Shown one piece after another: positions 1-6,047 of a stretch of 6,047 bases of DNA. This DNA comes from an uncultured Planctomycetaceae bacterium (GTDB lineage: Bacteria > Planctomycetota > Planctomycetia > Pirellulales > Pirellulaceae): positions 1 to 6,047 of the forward strand of contig CAIYOB010001172.1 in assembly GCA_903927685.1 (NCBI GenBank), given 5' to 3'. The position numbers were made by a program, and so were the translations under genes. The notes under the pieces are model-generated. The model made no database searches. It saw only the letters and a list, made by a program, of their open reading frames with translations, and had not been told where the DNA came from. How positions within the stretch are numbered: the first letter of the stretch is position 1; every line of letters begins with the position of its first letter.

Positions 1-1
1 G

Positions 2-640
2 GTGGCCGATGCCAAGAACCAGCTGGACTACGCCGTCCTGAAAGCGCCGTTCGACGGCAAAGTGGCGGCCCGGTACGTGGACAATTTTCAGACGGTCCAG
101 GCCAAGCAGACGATCGTGCGGCTGTTGGATGTTTCGAAGATCGAGGTCACGATCCAGGTGCCGGAGAGCCTGATTGGCCTCGTGCCGCGCGTGAAGCAGA
201 CCGTTTGCCGTTTCGACGCTCTGCCAGGCAAGGAATTCGTCGGCCAAGTCACCAAGATCGGCAGTGAAGCCTCGCAGACCACACGCACCTATCCCGTCAC
301 CATTGCCGTGGATCAGCCCGCCGACGCGCAGATTCTGCCGGGCATGGCGGCCACCGTCCGCAACCAGCCAGAGGAGAACGAGCAGGCGGCGAGCCAGGAC
401 CTGATCGTGCCGCCGAGCGCCCTCTTCGAACCGGTGCAGGAGAAAGCCTCGGGACCCTGCGTGTGGGTCGTCGGGGCCGACAACAAGGTCACGCTACAGG
501 CGGTGACGACCGGCACGCTGACTCCCGTCGGAATGACTGTCACCCAGGGACTCAAGCCGGGCGACGTGGTGGTCACGGCCGGGGTGCATTCGCTCCGCGC
601 GGGCCAGGAAGTGAAGCTTCTCCAGGAAGGGAGCCGGTAG
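2..640 (+). CDS. RND efflux periplasmic adaptor subunit (HlyD/MFP family), 5'-truncated
   Basis: This is the C-terminal part of a membrane fusion protein that links an RND pump to an outer-membrane channel in the periplasm. The frame is open from the first bases, and the GTG at position 2 is probably an internal Val, not a start, because the coiled-coil hairpin and N-terminal signal or lipid anchor are missing. In the visible 212 residues, the segment LKAPFDGKVAARYVDNFQTV (13-32) is the second half of the lipoyl (barrel-sandwich) domain. Residues about 45-118 fit the beta-barrel domain, ending in the ILPGMAATVR strand typical of MFPs. Residues about 133-212 (IVPPSALF, then GLKPGDVVVTAGVHSLRAGQEV) are the membrane-proximal domain. 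The stop is 4 bases before the permease start, so the two are one operon. Family assignment is firm; substrate is unknown. Confidence 0.93.
   Translation: MADAKNQLDYAVLKAPFDGKVAARYVDNFQTVQAKQTIVRLLDVSKIEVTIQVPESLIGLVPRVKQTVCRFDALPGKEFVGQVTKIGSEASQTTRTYPVTIAVDQPADAQILPGMAATVRNQPEENEQAASQDLIVPPSALFEPVQEKASGPCVWVVGADNKVTLQAVTTGTLTPVGMTVTQGLKPGDVVVTAGVHSLRAGQEVKLLQEGSR
624..633 (+). promoter_or_regulatory. Ribosome binding site of the RND permease gene
   Basis: The purine run AGGAAGGGAG lies inside the last codons of the adaptor gene and ends 11 bases before the ATG at 645. It supports that ATG as the start and suggests translational coupling of the two genes. Confidence 0.55.
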
Positions 641-644
641 CCTC

Positions 645-3600
645 ATGAACCTAGCCGCGCTGTCGCTCGAAAAGCGTTCCATCACCTACTTCGGCATCGC
701 TCTGGTCCTGGCGGGCGGGATCTTCTCCTACTTTCAGCTTGGCCAGCTGGAGGACCCGGAGTTCTCGATCAAGACGGCGGCGATCACGACGGCCTACCCG
801 GGAGCCAGTGCCGAGCAGGTCGAGCTGGAGGTCACCGACCGGATTGAAACCAAGCTGCAGGAGATGGTGGAGCTAAAGTGCATCTACTCCAATTCCCGGC
901 CGGGGCTGTCGATCATCAAGATTGATATCAAGAGCGAATACTGGTCCGACCGCCTGCCGCAGGTCTGGGATGCGCTCCGCAAGAAGATTGCGGACATCGA
1001 GCCGACGTTGCCTCCCGGCGCGGGAAAGCCCAAGATCGGCGACGACTTCGGCTTCGTGTTCGGCTTCCTGCTGGCCGTCAGCAGCGACGGTTACAGCTAC
1101 GCCGAACTGGAACGGTACGTCAAGGACATGCGGAAGGAACTGAGCGTCGTGCGGGGCGTGGCGCGGATCGATCTGTGGGGAGTCCAGGAGAAACGGATCT
1201 ACCTGGACGTGTCCACGGCGCAGCTCTCCGAGTTGGGACTCACCCCCGAGCAGATCATGCAGACGCTGCAATCGCAGAACCTGGTCGTCGACGCCGGCCG
1301 GGTCGACTACCTGACACAGCGGATTCGCGTGGCGCCGACCGGCGAGTTCCAGTCGCCCGAAGACATCGGCGACTTGACGATTACGAGCGCCGTTTCCGGA
1401 CGCGACGAGCTCATCCGGATCCGCGATATTGCCACGGTGAACGTGGGCTACATCGACCCACCCAGCCAGCTGTTGCGCCACAACGGGCGGCAAGCCATCG
1501 CGATGGCGCTGGCGCCCGCCTCGGGTGAAAACGTGGTCCGAGTCGGGCAAGCGATCGACCGCCGGCTCGCCGAACTGGTTGCGGAACTTCCCGTGGGCAT
1601 CGGCGTCGAGCGGATCTCCTGGCAATCCGACCAGGTGAGCGAGTCGATCTCGGCCTTTATGATCAGCGTGCTCGAATCCGTGATCATCGTGCTGGCGCTG
1701 CTGGCCCTGACGATGGGCATGCGGGCCGGGATCATCATCGGCATCAGCGGGCTCGTCTTCCCGATCCTCGGCTCGTTCATCGTGATGGCCATCATGGGCA
1801 TCGACCTGCACCGGATCTCGCTGGGTGCCTTGATCATCGCCATGGGCATGATGGTCGACAACGCGATCGTCGTGACCGACGGGATTATGGTCCGCATCGC
1901 AGCCGGCAGGGACCGCAAGCAGTCCGCCATCGAAGCGGCCAGCGGGCCGGCCTGGCCGTTGCTGGGAGCGACGGTGGTGGCGTGCATGGCGTTCTACCCG
2001 ATTTTCGCCTCCACCTACGACACGGGCGAAGTCGCCGGGAGCCTGTTCACGGTGGTGAGCATCTCGCTGGTGCTGAGCTGGGTCTTCTGCCAGACCGCGG
2101 CCCCGCTGTTGTGCATCGCGATCCTGCCCGGTCCCAAACCCGGCCAGGCCCAGACCGATCCGTATCAGACGAAGTTCTACAATTCCTTCCGCAATCTTCT
2201 GTCCCTGGCGATCCGCTTCCGAGTGGTGTTTCTGGGGAGCATGGTGGGGCTGCTGGTCCTGTCCGTCTTCGGTTTCCGCTTTGTGGAGCAGATGTACTTT
2301 CCGGACTCCAGCCGGGCGCAATTCATGATCGATTATTGGGCGCCGGAGGGCACGCGGATTCAGCAGACCAGCGCCGACCTGCAGCGGATCGAGAAGTTCC
2401 TGCAGGGGCACGAGGCAACGCTGTCCGTGAGCGCTTTTGTCGGCAAGGGGCCGCCCCGTTTCTACCTGCCGGTCAGCGGGGAAGATCCCTACACCTCGTA
2501 CGCGCAGATCATCGTCAACACGAAATCGTACGCCGGTGTGAATCAGCTGGTGGCCGCCACGAACGACTGGTGCCGCGAGAATGTCCCCGAGGCGATGGTC
2601 CGCGTCCGGAAGTACGCGGTCGGGGCGTTTGACGACTGGAAGATCGAGGCCCGTTTCAGCGGACCGGCCAATGCCGATCCCGCGACGCTGCGCCGCTTGG
2701 CGGAACAAGGCGTGCAAATCCTGCGCAACAGCCCGCTGGCCAAAGAAGTCCGCACCAATTGGCGCGAACGCGTCCCGGCTTTGGTCCCCCTGTTCAATGA
2801 CGAGCGGGCCCGCTGGGCCGGCGTGACCCGCGACGATCTGGCCCGCGCCACCCGCCGCGCCTCCGACGGCGTCGTCGTCGGTCAGTATCGGCAGGAGGAC
2901 GACCTGATCCCGATCGTGGCCCGAAACGTGGATGCGGAGCGCCAACGGGCCGCCACGTCGCTGGACGTACTGCAAGTGACCCCGCGGCTGTCGCCCCACG
3001 CCGTGCCCGCGTTGCAGGTCATCGATGGGATCGCGACCCCCTGGGAAGATCCGATTATTTGGCGCTGGGACCGCCGGCGAGCGGTCACGGTCCAGTGCTC
3101 GCCGAACGGGGTGACGGCGCCCGCGCTGCGGAACGCGGTGTTGGCGCAATTCGAAAAGATCGAACTCCCGCCGGGCTATCGGCTGGACTGGGATGGCGAG
3201 TACTGGAGCGCCAAGCAGTCCCAGGAAGCCCTGGCTCCGGGCATCGTGCCGGCCGTGGTGATCATGCTGTTCATCCTGGTGGCCCTGTTCAACGGCTTCC
3301 GGCCGATGTTGATTTGCATCCTGGGCATCCCCTTTGTGATAATCGGCATCACGAGTGGGCTGCTGCTGACCAACACGCCGTTCGGGTTCATCGCCCTGTT
3401 GGGCGCCATGAGCCTGTCCGGGATGATGATCAAGAACGTCGTGGTGCTGTTGGACGAGGTGAATGCGAACCTGGCCAAGGGGCTCGCACCGTACGACGCG
3501 GTCGTCGAGGCGGCCGTGTCCCGCTTGAGCCCCGTGGTGAACGCCGCCGGGACGACGGTCCTCGGCGTGTTGCCCATGCTCCAGGACGTGTTCTGGGTGG

Positions 3601-3704
3601 CGCTGGCGGTCACGGTCTTCTTCGGGCTGATTGTCGGCACGATGCTGACCATGGTCGTGGGCCCCACCCTGTATGCCGTGTTGTACCGGATCCCGTCGCG
3701 ATAG
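645..3704 (+). CDS. RND family efflux permease (AcrB/MexB-like, inner membrane)
   Basis: Proton-driven inner-membrane transporter of a tripartite efflux pump. The 1019-residue length matches full-size RND permeases (about 1000-1050). Hydrophobic segments appear where the family has them: TM1 near 11-31, a block at about 338-492 (TM2-TM6), TM7 near 524-545 and a block at 866-1014 (TM8-TM12). Large periplasmic loops lie at about 35-335 and 550-865. In TM4 the motif GMMVDNAIVVTDG gives D405-N406, where AcrB has D407-D408. In TM10 SGMMIKNVVVLLDE gives K930, matching AcrB K940. T970/T971 sit in NAAGTTVLGVLPM, where AcrB has T978. The proton-relay set is thus present, with one Asp replaced by Asn as in many RND subfamilies. 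The gene follows the adaptor by 4 bases, and its TAG stop is the first codon of a REP repeat. Family is certain; drug, metal or lipid substrate cannot be told. Confidence 0.96.
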   Translation: MNLAALSLEKRSITYFGIALVLAGGIFSYFQLGQLEDPEFSIKTAAITTAYPGASAEQVELEVTDRIETKLQEMVELKCIYSNSRPGLSIIKIDIKSEYWSDRLPQVWDALRKKIADIEPTLPPGAGKPKIGDDFGFVFGFLLAVSSDGYSYAELERYVKDMRKELSVVRGVARIDLWGVQEKRIYLDVSTAQLSELGLTPEQIMQTLQSQNLVVDAGRVDYLTQRIRVAPTGEFQSPEDIGDLTITSAVSGRDELIRIRDIATVNVGYIDPPSQLLRHNGRQAIAMALAPASGENVVRVGQAIDRRLAELVAELPVGIGVERISWQSDQVSESISAFMISVLESVIIVLALLALTMGMRAGIIIGISGLVFPILGSFIVMAIMGIDLHRISLGALIIAMGMMVDNAIVVTDGIMVRIAAGRDRKQSAIEAASGPAWPLLGATVVACMAFYPIFASTYDTGEVAGSLFTVVSISLVLSWVFCQTAAPLLCIAILPGPKPGQAQTDPYQTKFYNSFRNLLSLAIRFRVVFLGSMVGLLVLSVFGFRFVEQMYFPDSSRAQFMIDYWAPEGTRIQQTSADLQRIEKFLQGHEATLSVSAFVGKGPPRFYLPVSGEDPYTSYAQIIVNTKSYAGVNQLVAATNDWCRENVPEAMVRVRKYAVGAFDDWKIEARFSGPANADPATLRRLAEQGVQILRNSPLAKEVRTNWRERVPALVPLFNDERARWAGVTRDDLARATRRASDGVVVGQYRQEDDLIPIVARNVDAERQRAATSLDVLQVTPRLSPHAVPALQVIDGIATPWEDPIIWRWDRRRAVTVQCSPNGVTAPALRNAVLAQFEKIELPPGYRLDWDGEYWSAKQSQEALAPGIVPAVVIMLFILVALFNGFRPMLICILGIPFVIIGITSGLLLTNTPFGFIALLGAMSLSGMMIKNVVVLLDEVNANLAKGLAPYDAVVEAAVSRLSPVVNAAGTTVLGVLPMLQDVFWVALAVTVFFGLIVGTMLTMVVGPTLYAVLYRIPSR

Positions 3705-3810
3705 CCGTACGACGGCCCTTCCGGGCCGTCGGCGCACGGGATGGCCGTACGATGGCCCTTCCGGGCCGTCGCCGAACAGGGTCGGCCCGGAAGGGCCGAC
3801 CTACAAGCAA
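3705..3810. repeat. REP cluster 1: two direct REPs plus one inverted REP, upstream of the RAYT
   Basis: Three imperfectly identical hairpins fill the gap between permease and RAYT. Hairpin 3711-3730 reads GACGGCCCTTCCGGGCCGTC (8-bp arms, TTCC loop). Hairpin 3751-3770 is the same with one change (GATGGCCC, a G-U wobble in RNA). Both are preceded by GCCGTAC and lie 40 bases apart. Hairpin 3781-3800 is in the opposite orientation, GTCGGCCCGGAAGGGCCGAC, followed by CTACAA; read on the minus strand it is preceded by GTAG. The second and third hairpins, 10 bases apart, form a BIME-like inverted pair that could also fold into one long imperfect stem. No T-run follows any hairpin. The cluster ends about 20 bases before the RAYT start. 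Confidence 0.93.
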
Positions 3811-3821
3811 GAGCGCCTGTC

Positions 3822-4505
3822 ATGCCACACGATTTGTTTAACTTGCCTGCTCCGCCGGGTTTTCGCGGTCTCGATCCCGATGTGCCCGTCCGCATCTATC
3901 ACCGCCACTTGCCGCACTGGCGACAGAAGTACGCCACCTACTTCGTCACGTTCCGATTCGCTGACGCCTTGCCGCAGTCGAAACTGAATGAACTCAAACG
4001 GTGGCGCGACATCTGGGAACGCACGAACCCAGCGCCTCGCACCGAACAACAGTGGCATGAATTCGCTCGCGAAATTACCCAGCAGACAGAACGCTGGATG
4101 GATGAGGGCTACGGGGAGTGCTATTTCCGAGACGCAGCCAACTCCAGCCTCATGTCGAATGCGTGTCTTCACTTTCAGGATCAACGGCACTTGACCTCGT
4201 GTTACTGCGTGATGCCGAATCACGTCCATGTCGTTGTGAAGCCGCTGGAGGAGTACGAACTCGAGGAGATCCTAGACAGCTGGAAAGGGTATGTTGGTTT
4301 CCAGATCAACCATCGCTTGGGCCAACACGGTGCTGTGTGGGAAGCGGAGAGTTACGACCAGATCATACGCGACGAGGAGCATTTGTTTCGAGTGGTCCAA
4401 TACGTCGGCAATAATCCGCGCAGAGCCCGTCTCCCACCGGAGCAGTGGCATCGTTGGATTCACCCTGCGTGGGAAGCCAGCGGTTGGGGCTTCAGGGATC
4501 CGTAG
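3822..4505 (+). CDS. REP-associated tyrosine transposase (RAYT; IS200-like Y1 transposase superfamily)
   Basis: Single-strand DNA nuclease of the Y1/HUH superfamily. Characterised RAYTs cleave and rejoin REP hairpins at a GTAG tetranucleotide and are thought to spread them. The 227-residue protein has the N-terminal RAYT signature HRHLPHWRQKYATYFVTFRF (27-46), the HUH motif MPNHVHVV with H134 and H136, and the candidate catalytic Tyr Y178 in ESYDQIIRDEEHLFRVVQYV, followed by the NNPRRARL tail of this family. No residue needed for catalysis is obviously missing. I chose the ATG at 3822: it precedes the conserved part, has a weak AAGAG 8 bases upstream, and lies outside the REP. An in-frame ATG at 3741 exists but sits between REP hairpins and would add 27 residues encoded by repeat sequence. 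Base composition is lower in GC than the flanking genes. Inverted REP pairs bracket the gene, which makes it the likely partner of this REP family. Confidence 0.93.
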   Translation: MPHDLFNLPAPPGFRGLDPDVPVRIYHRHLPHWRQKYATYFVTFRFADALPQSKLNELKRWRDIWERTNPAPRTEQQWHEFAREITQQTERWMDEGYGECYFRDAANSSLMSNACLHFQDQRHLTSCYCVMPNHVHVVVKPLEEYELEEILDSWKGYVGFQINHRLGQHGAVWEAESYDQIIRDEEHLFRVVQYVGNNPRRARLPPEQWHRWIHPAWEASGWGFRDP

Positions 4506-4572
4506 CCGTACGACGGCCCTTCCGGGCCGTCGGCCGGGAGCGGTCGGCCCGGAAGGGCCGACCTACAGCGAA
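4506..4572. repeat. REP cluster 2a: inverted REP pair (BIME) directly after the RAYT stop
   Basis: Hairpin 4512-4531 is GACGGCCCTTCCGGGCCGTC preceded by GTAC (4508-4511). Hairpin 4543-4562 is the inverted type, GTCGGCCCGGAAGGGCCGAC, followed by CTACAGCGAAG. The linker is 11 bases. The first unit, including the RAYT stop codon TAG (4503-4505), is identical over 32 bases to the sequence starting with the permease stop codon (3702-3733). Confidence 0.93.
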
Positions 4573-4585
4573 GCCAGGGACGGCA

Positions 4586-4650
4586 GTACGACGGCCCTTC
4601 CGGGCCGTCGGCGCACGGGGTCGGCCCGGAAGGGCCGACCTACAACGAAG
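4586..4650. repeat. REP cluster 2b: second inverted REP pair (BIME), upstream of the V-ATPase B gene
   Basis: Hairpin 4590-4609 is GACGGCCCTTCCGGGCCGTC preceded by GTAC (4586-4589). The linker GGCGCACGGG (4610-4619) is the same ten bases that follow the first REP at 3731-3740. The inverted hairpin is at 4620-4639, GTCGGCCCGGAAGGGCCGAC, followed by CTACAACGAAG, so the minus strand reads GTAG directly 5' of the stem. The pair could fold as two small hairpins or one long imperfect stem with a 10-base loop. It ends just before the ribosome binding site of the ATPase gene. Confidence 0.93.
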
Positions 4651-4652
4651 AC

Positions 4653-4657
4653 AAGGG
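4653..4657 (+). promoter_or_regulatory. Ribosome binding site of the V-ATPase B gene
   Basis: AAGGG stands 8 bases before the ATG at 4666. It decides the start in favour of that ATG over the long open frame that runs upstream through the REPs and over the in-frame ATG at 4678. Confidence 0.6.
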
Positions 4658-4665
4658 ATACCGTG

Positions 4666-5988
4666 ATGCTCAGTGGAATGCAGCAGTTGGTCCGCTACAC
4701 CCGCGTGCAGGAAATCGTGGGCGATGTCATCCGCCTGAATGCCACCGGTGTCAGGCTGGGCGACATGGCCGAGATCGAGAACACGGACGGCGAAACGTCG
4801 CTGGCCCGAGTCATCGGACTGGACCGGGACTTGGTCAGCCTGCAGGTGTTCGCCGGCGGCAAGGGCTTGTCGACCGACGCCGTGGTCCAGTTCCTGGGTA
4901 AGCCGCTGGACGTGGTGTACTCCGACAACATCCTGGGACGGATCTTCCGCGGCTCCGGCGAGCCGATGGACGGCGGGCCGGACCTGTCAACCGACCCGCG
5001 CGTGCCGGTGGGCGGGCCGACGGTGAACCCGGTGATGCGGGTCATGCCCACGAAGATGATCGAGACCCGCGTGCCCATGATCGACTTGTTCAATTGCCTG
5101 GTCGAGAGCCAGAAGATCCCGATCTTTTCGGTGGCCGGCGAGCCGCATAACGAGTTGCTGGCGCGGATCGGATTCCAGGCTGACGCCGAGGTGCTGGTCT
5201 TCGGCGGCTTGGGGCTGATCTTCGACGATTACCACTTCTTCCGCACGGCCTTTGAAGAGCACGGGGTCTTCGCCCGCACGGTGATGTACGTCAATCAGGC
5301 GTCCGATCCGCTGGTCGAACGGCTGCTCGTACCGGACATGGCCTTGGCGGTGGCGGAGAAATTCGCCGTGGAACAGAACAAGCGGGTGCTGGTGCTCTTG
5401 ACCGACATGACCGCCTATGCGGACGCCATGAAGGAGATCGGCGTGGCGCAGGAGCGAATTCCAGCGGTGCGCGGCTACATGGGCGATCTGTACACGCAGC
5501 TGGCCCAGCGGTACGAGAAGGCGTGTGACTTCAAAGGTGCCGGGTCCGTGACCATTCTCACCGTGACCACGATGCCGGGCGACGATGTGACGCACCCAGT
5601 CCCCGACAACACGGGCTATATCACGGAGGGGCAGTTCTACCTGCATGGCGGGATCATTGACCCGTTCGGTTCGCTGTCGCGGCTCAAGCAGCACGTGGTC
5701 GGCAAAGCGACTCGCGAGGACCATTCGCAGATCATGAACACGATGATCCGTTTCTACTCGGGGGCGGTGGAAGCGCAGAAGAAACAGGCGATGGCCTTCG
5801 AGCTGTCTCCGTTCGACCTGAAGCTCCTGAAGTTCGGGACGCTGTTCCGCGAGCGGTTCATGGACATCCGCGTCTCGCTGGGCGTGATCGAGGCGCTGGA
5901 CCTGTGCTGGAAGACGCTGGCCGAGTGCTTTGAACCGCAGGAATTGTTGATGAAGCAGAATCTGGTGGACAAGTACTTTCCGAAGTAG
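4666..5988 (+). CDS. atpB: V-type (A/V-type) ATPase subunit B, regulatory non-catalytic subunit
   Basis: Subunit B alternates with catalytic subunit A in the A3B3 head of the rotary V/A-type ATPase on the cytoplasmic face of the membrane, coupling ATP turnover to H+ or Na+ transport. The 440-residue length matches the short bacterial form (Chlamydia about 438). Residues 10-80 (YTRVQEIVGDVIRLN...FLGKPLDVVY) are the N-terminal beta-barrel. The nucleotide-fold domain follows, with PMIDLFNCLVESQKIPIFS (137-155), LVPDMALAVAEKFA (221-234), VLLTDMTAYADAMKEI (243-258) and TTMPGDDVTHPVPDNTGYIT (301-320). Where catalytic subunits have a GxxxxGKT P-loop this protein reads SVAGEPHNELL (155-165), so it is B, not A. 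R339 in GSLSRL is the family's arginine finger. The C-terminal helical domain runs to the stop. The frame stays open upstream to 4291 across RAYT and REPs, but homology begins only near MQQLVRYTRVQEI. Subunit A, usually upstream, is absent; D would be expected downstream. Confidence 0.96.
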   Translation: MLSGMQQLVRYTRVQEIVGDVIRLNATGVRLGDMAEIENTDGETSLARVIGLDRDLVSLQVFAGGKGLSTDAVVQFLGKPLDVVYSDNILGRIFRGSGEPMDGGPDLSTDPRVPVGGPTVNPVMRVMPTKMIETRVPMIDLFNCLVESQKIPIFSVAGEPHNELLARIGFQADAEVLVFGGLGLIFDDYHFFRTAFEEHGVFARTVMYVNQASDPLVERLLVPDMALAVAEKFAVEQNKRVLVLLTDMTAYADAMKEIGVAQERIPAVRGYMGDLYTQLAQRYEKACDFKGAGSVTILTVTTMPGDDVTHPVPDNTGYITEGQFYLHGGIIDPFGSLSRLKQHVVGKATREDHSQIMNTMIRFYSGAVEAQKKQAMAFELSPFDLKLLKFGTLFRERFMDIRVSLGVIEALDLCWKTLAECFEPQELLMKQNLVDKYFPK

Positions 5989-6047
5989 GACGGCCCTTCC
6001 GGGCCGTCCCATAACCGACGTCGGCCCTTCCGGGCCGTCCCATAACC
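5985..6047. repeat. REP cluster 3: two tandem REPs after the V-ATPase B gene, 31-base period
   Basis: Hairpin 5989-6008 is GACGGCCCTTCCGGGCCGTC preceded by GTAG (5985-5988), of which TAG is the ATPase stop codon. A second copy at 6020-6039 reads GTCGGCCCTTCCGGGCCGTC, with one T-T mismatch in the stem and CGAC in place of the GTAG. The 26 bases at 5991-6016 and 6022-6047 are identical and both end in CCCATAACC, a tail not seen in clusters 1 and 2. Both copies have the same orientation. The second copy ends exactly at the window edge, so the array may continue. Confidence 0.9.

Noticed and set aside
3711..3730. The hairpin after the permease stop as an intrinsic transcription terminator
   Set aside because: The stem is strong but no T-run follows it (GGCGCACGGG comes next), and the same hairpin occurs before genes in both orientations; REP identity explains it better.
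873..3737. A 954-codon open frame on the minus strand, antisense to the RND permease
   Set aside because: It is rich in His, Arg, Asp and Gln with no recognisable domain, and lies exactly opposite a clear RND gene; this is the usual antisense shadow of a high-GC coding sequence.
3741..3821. ATG at 3741 as the RAYT start
   Set aside because: It lies between REP hairpins, has no suitable ribosome binding site and would encode repeat-derived residues unlike RAYT N-termini.
3705..4650. Palindromic repeats as a CRISPR array
   Set aside because: The units alternate in orientation, the linkers are 10-20 bases and partly identical, a transposase gene interrupts the set, and no cas gene is present.
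4291..4665. A 565-residue RAYT-overlapping N-terminal extension of the ATPase B subunit
   Set aside because: The extension overlaps the RAYT in another frame and crosses four REPs; B subunits of this type are about 440 residues, and a ribosome binding site precedes the ATG at 4666.
4987..6012. A 341-codon open frame on the minus strand opposite atpB
   Set aside because: It is His/Arg/Gln-rich, without a recognisable fold, begins in the terminal REP and is fully antisense to a conserved gene; it is a shadow frame.

Overview
The window carries three genes on the plus strand and a dense family of short palindromic repeats that fills every gap after the first gene pair. High GC, a bacterial V-type ATPase B subunit of the short form with the DPFGSLSRLKQ segment familiar from Chlamydia, and a RAYT with an HLPHW...TYFVTFRFAD N-terminus all point to the PVC group, most likely a planctomycete. 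That assignment is an inference from protein character, not from a marker gene.

Layout. Bases 2-640 are the 3' part of an RND periplasmic adaptor gene (5' end outside the window). Bases 645-3704 are the complete inner-membrane RND pump permease (1019 aa). Bases 3705-3810 hold three REP-type hairpins. Bases 3822-4505 encode a REP-associated tyrosine transposase (RAYT, 227 aa) with HUH and Tyr catalytic residues. Bases 4506-4650 hold two further inverted REP pairs. Bases 4666-5988 encode V-type ATPase subunit B (440 aa). Bases 5985-6047 hold two more REPs in a 31-base tandem arrangement running off the window end.

How the parts relate. Adaptor and permease form a two-gene efflux operon; an outer-membrane channel is not seen here. 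The RAYT and the nine REPs look like one system: the RAYT is bracketed by inverted REP pairs (BIMEs), and several REPs have GTAG or GTAC directly 5' of the hairpin, the position of the GTAG tetranucleotide used by characterised RAYTs. The TAG stop codons of permease, RAYT and ATPase B each abut or overlap a REP; the first two stops lie inside an identical 32-base repeat. The V-ATPase B gene lacks its usual upstream neighbour, subunit A, so this REP-rich zone is either a rearrangement point or, less interestingly, an assembly join.
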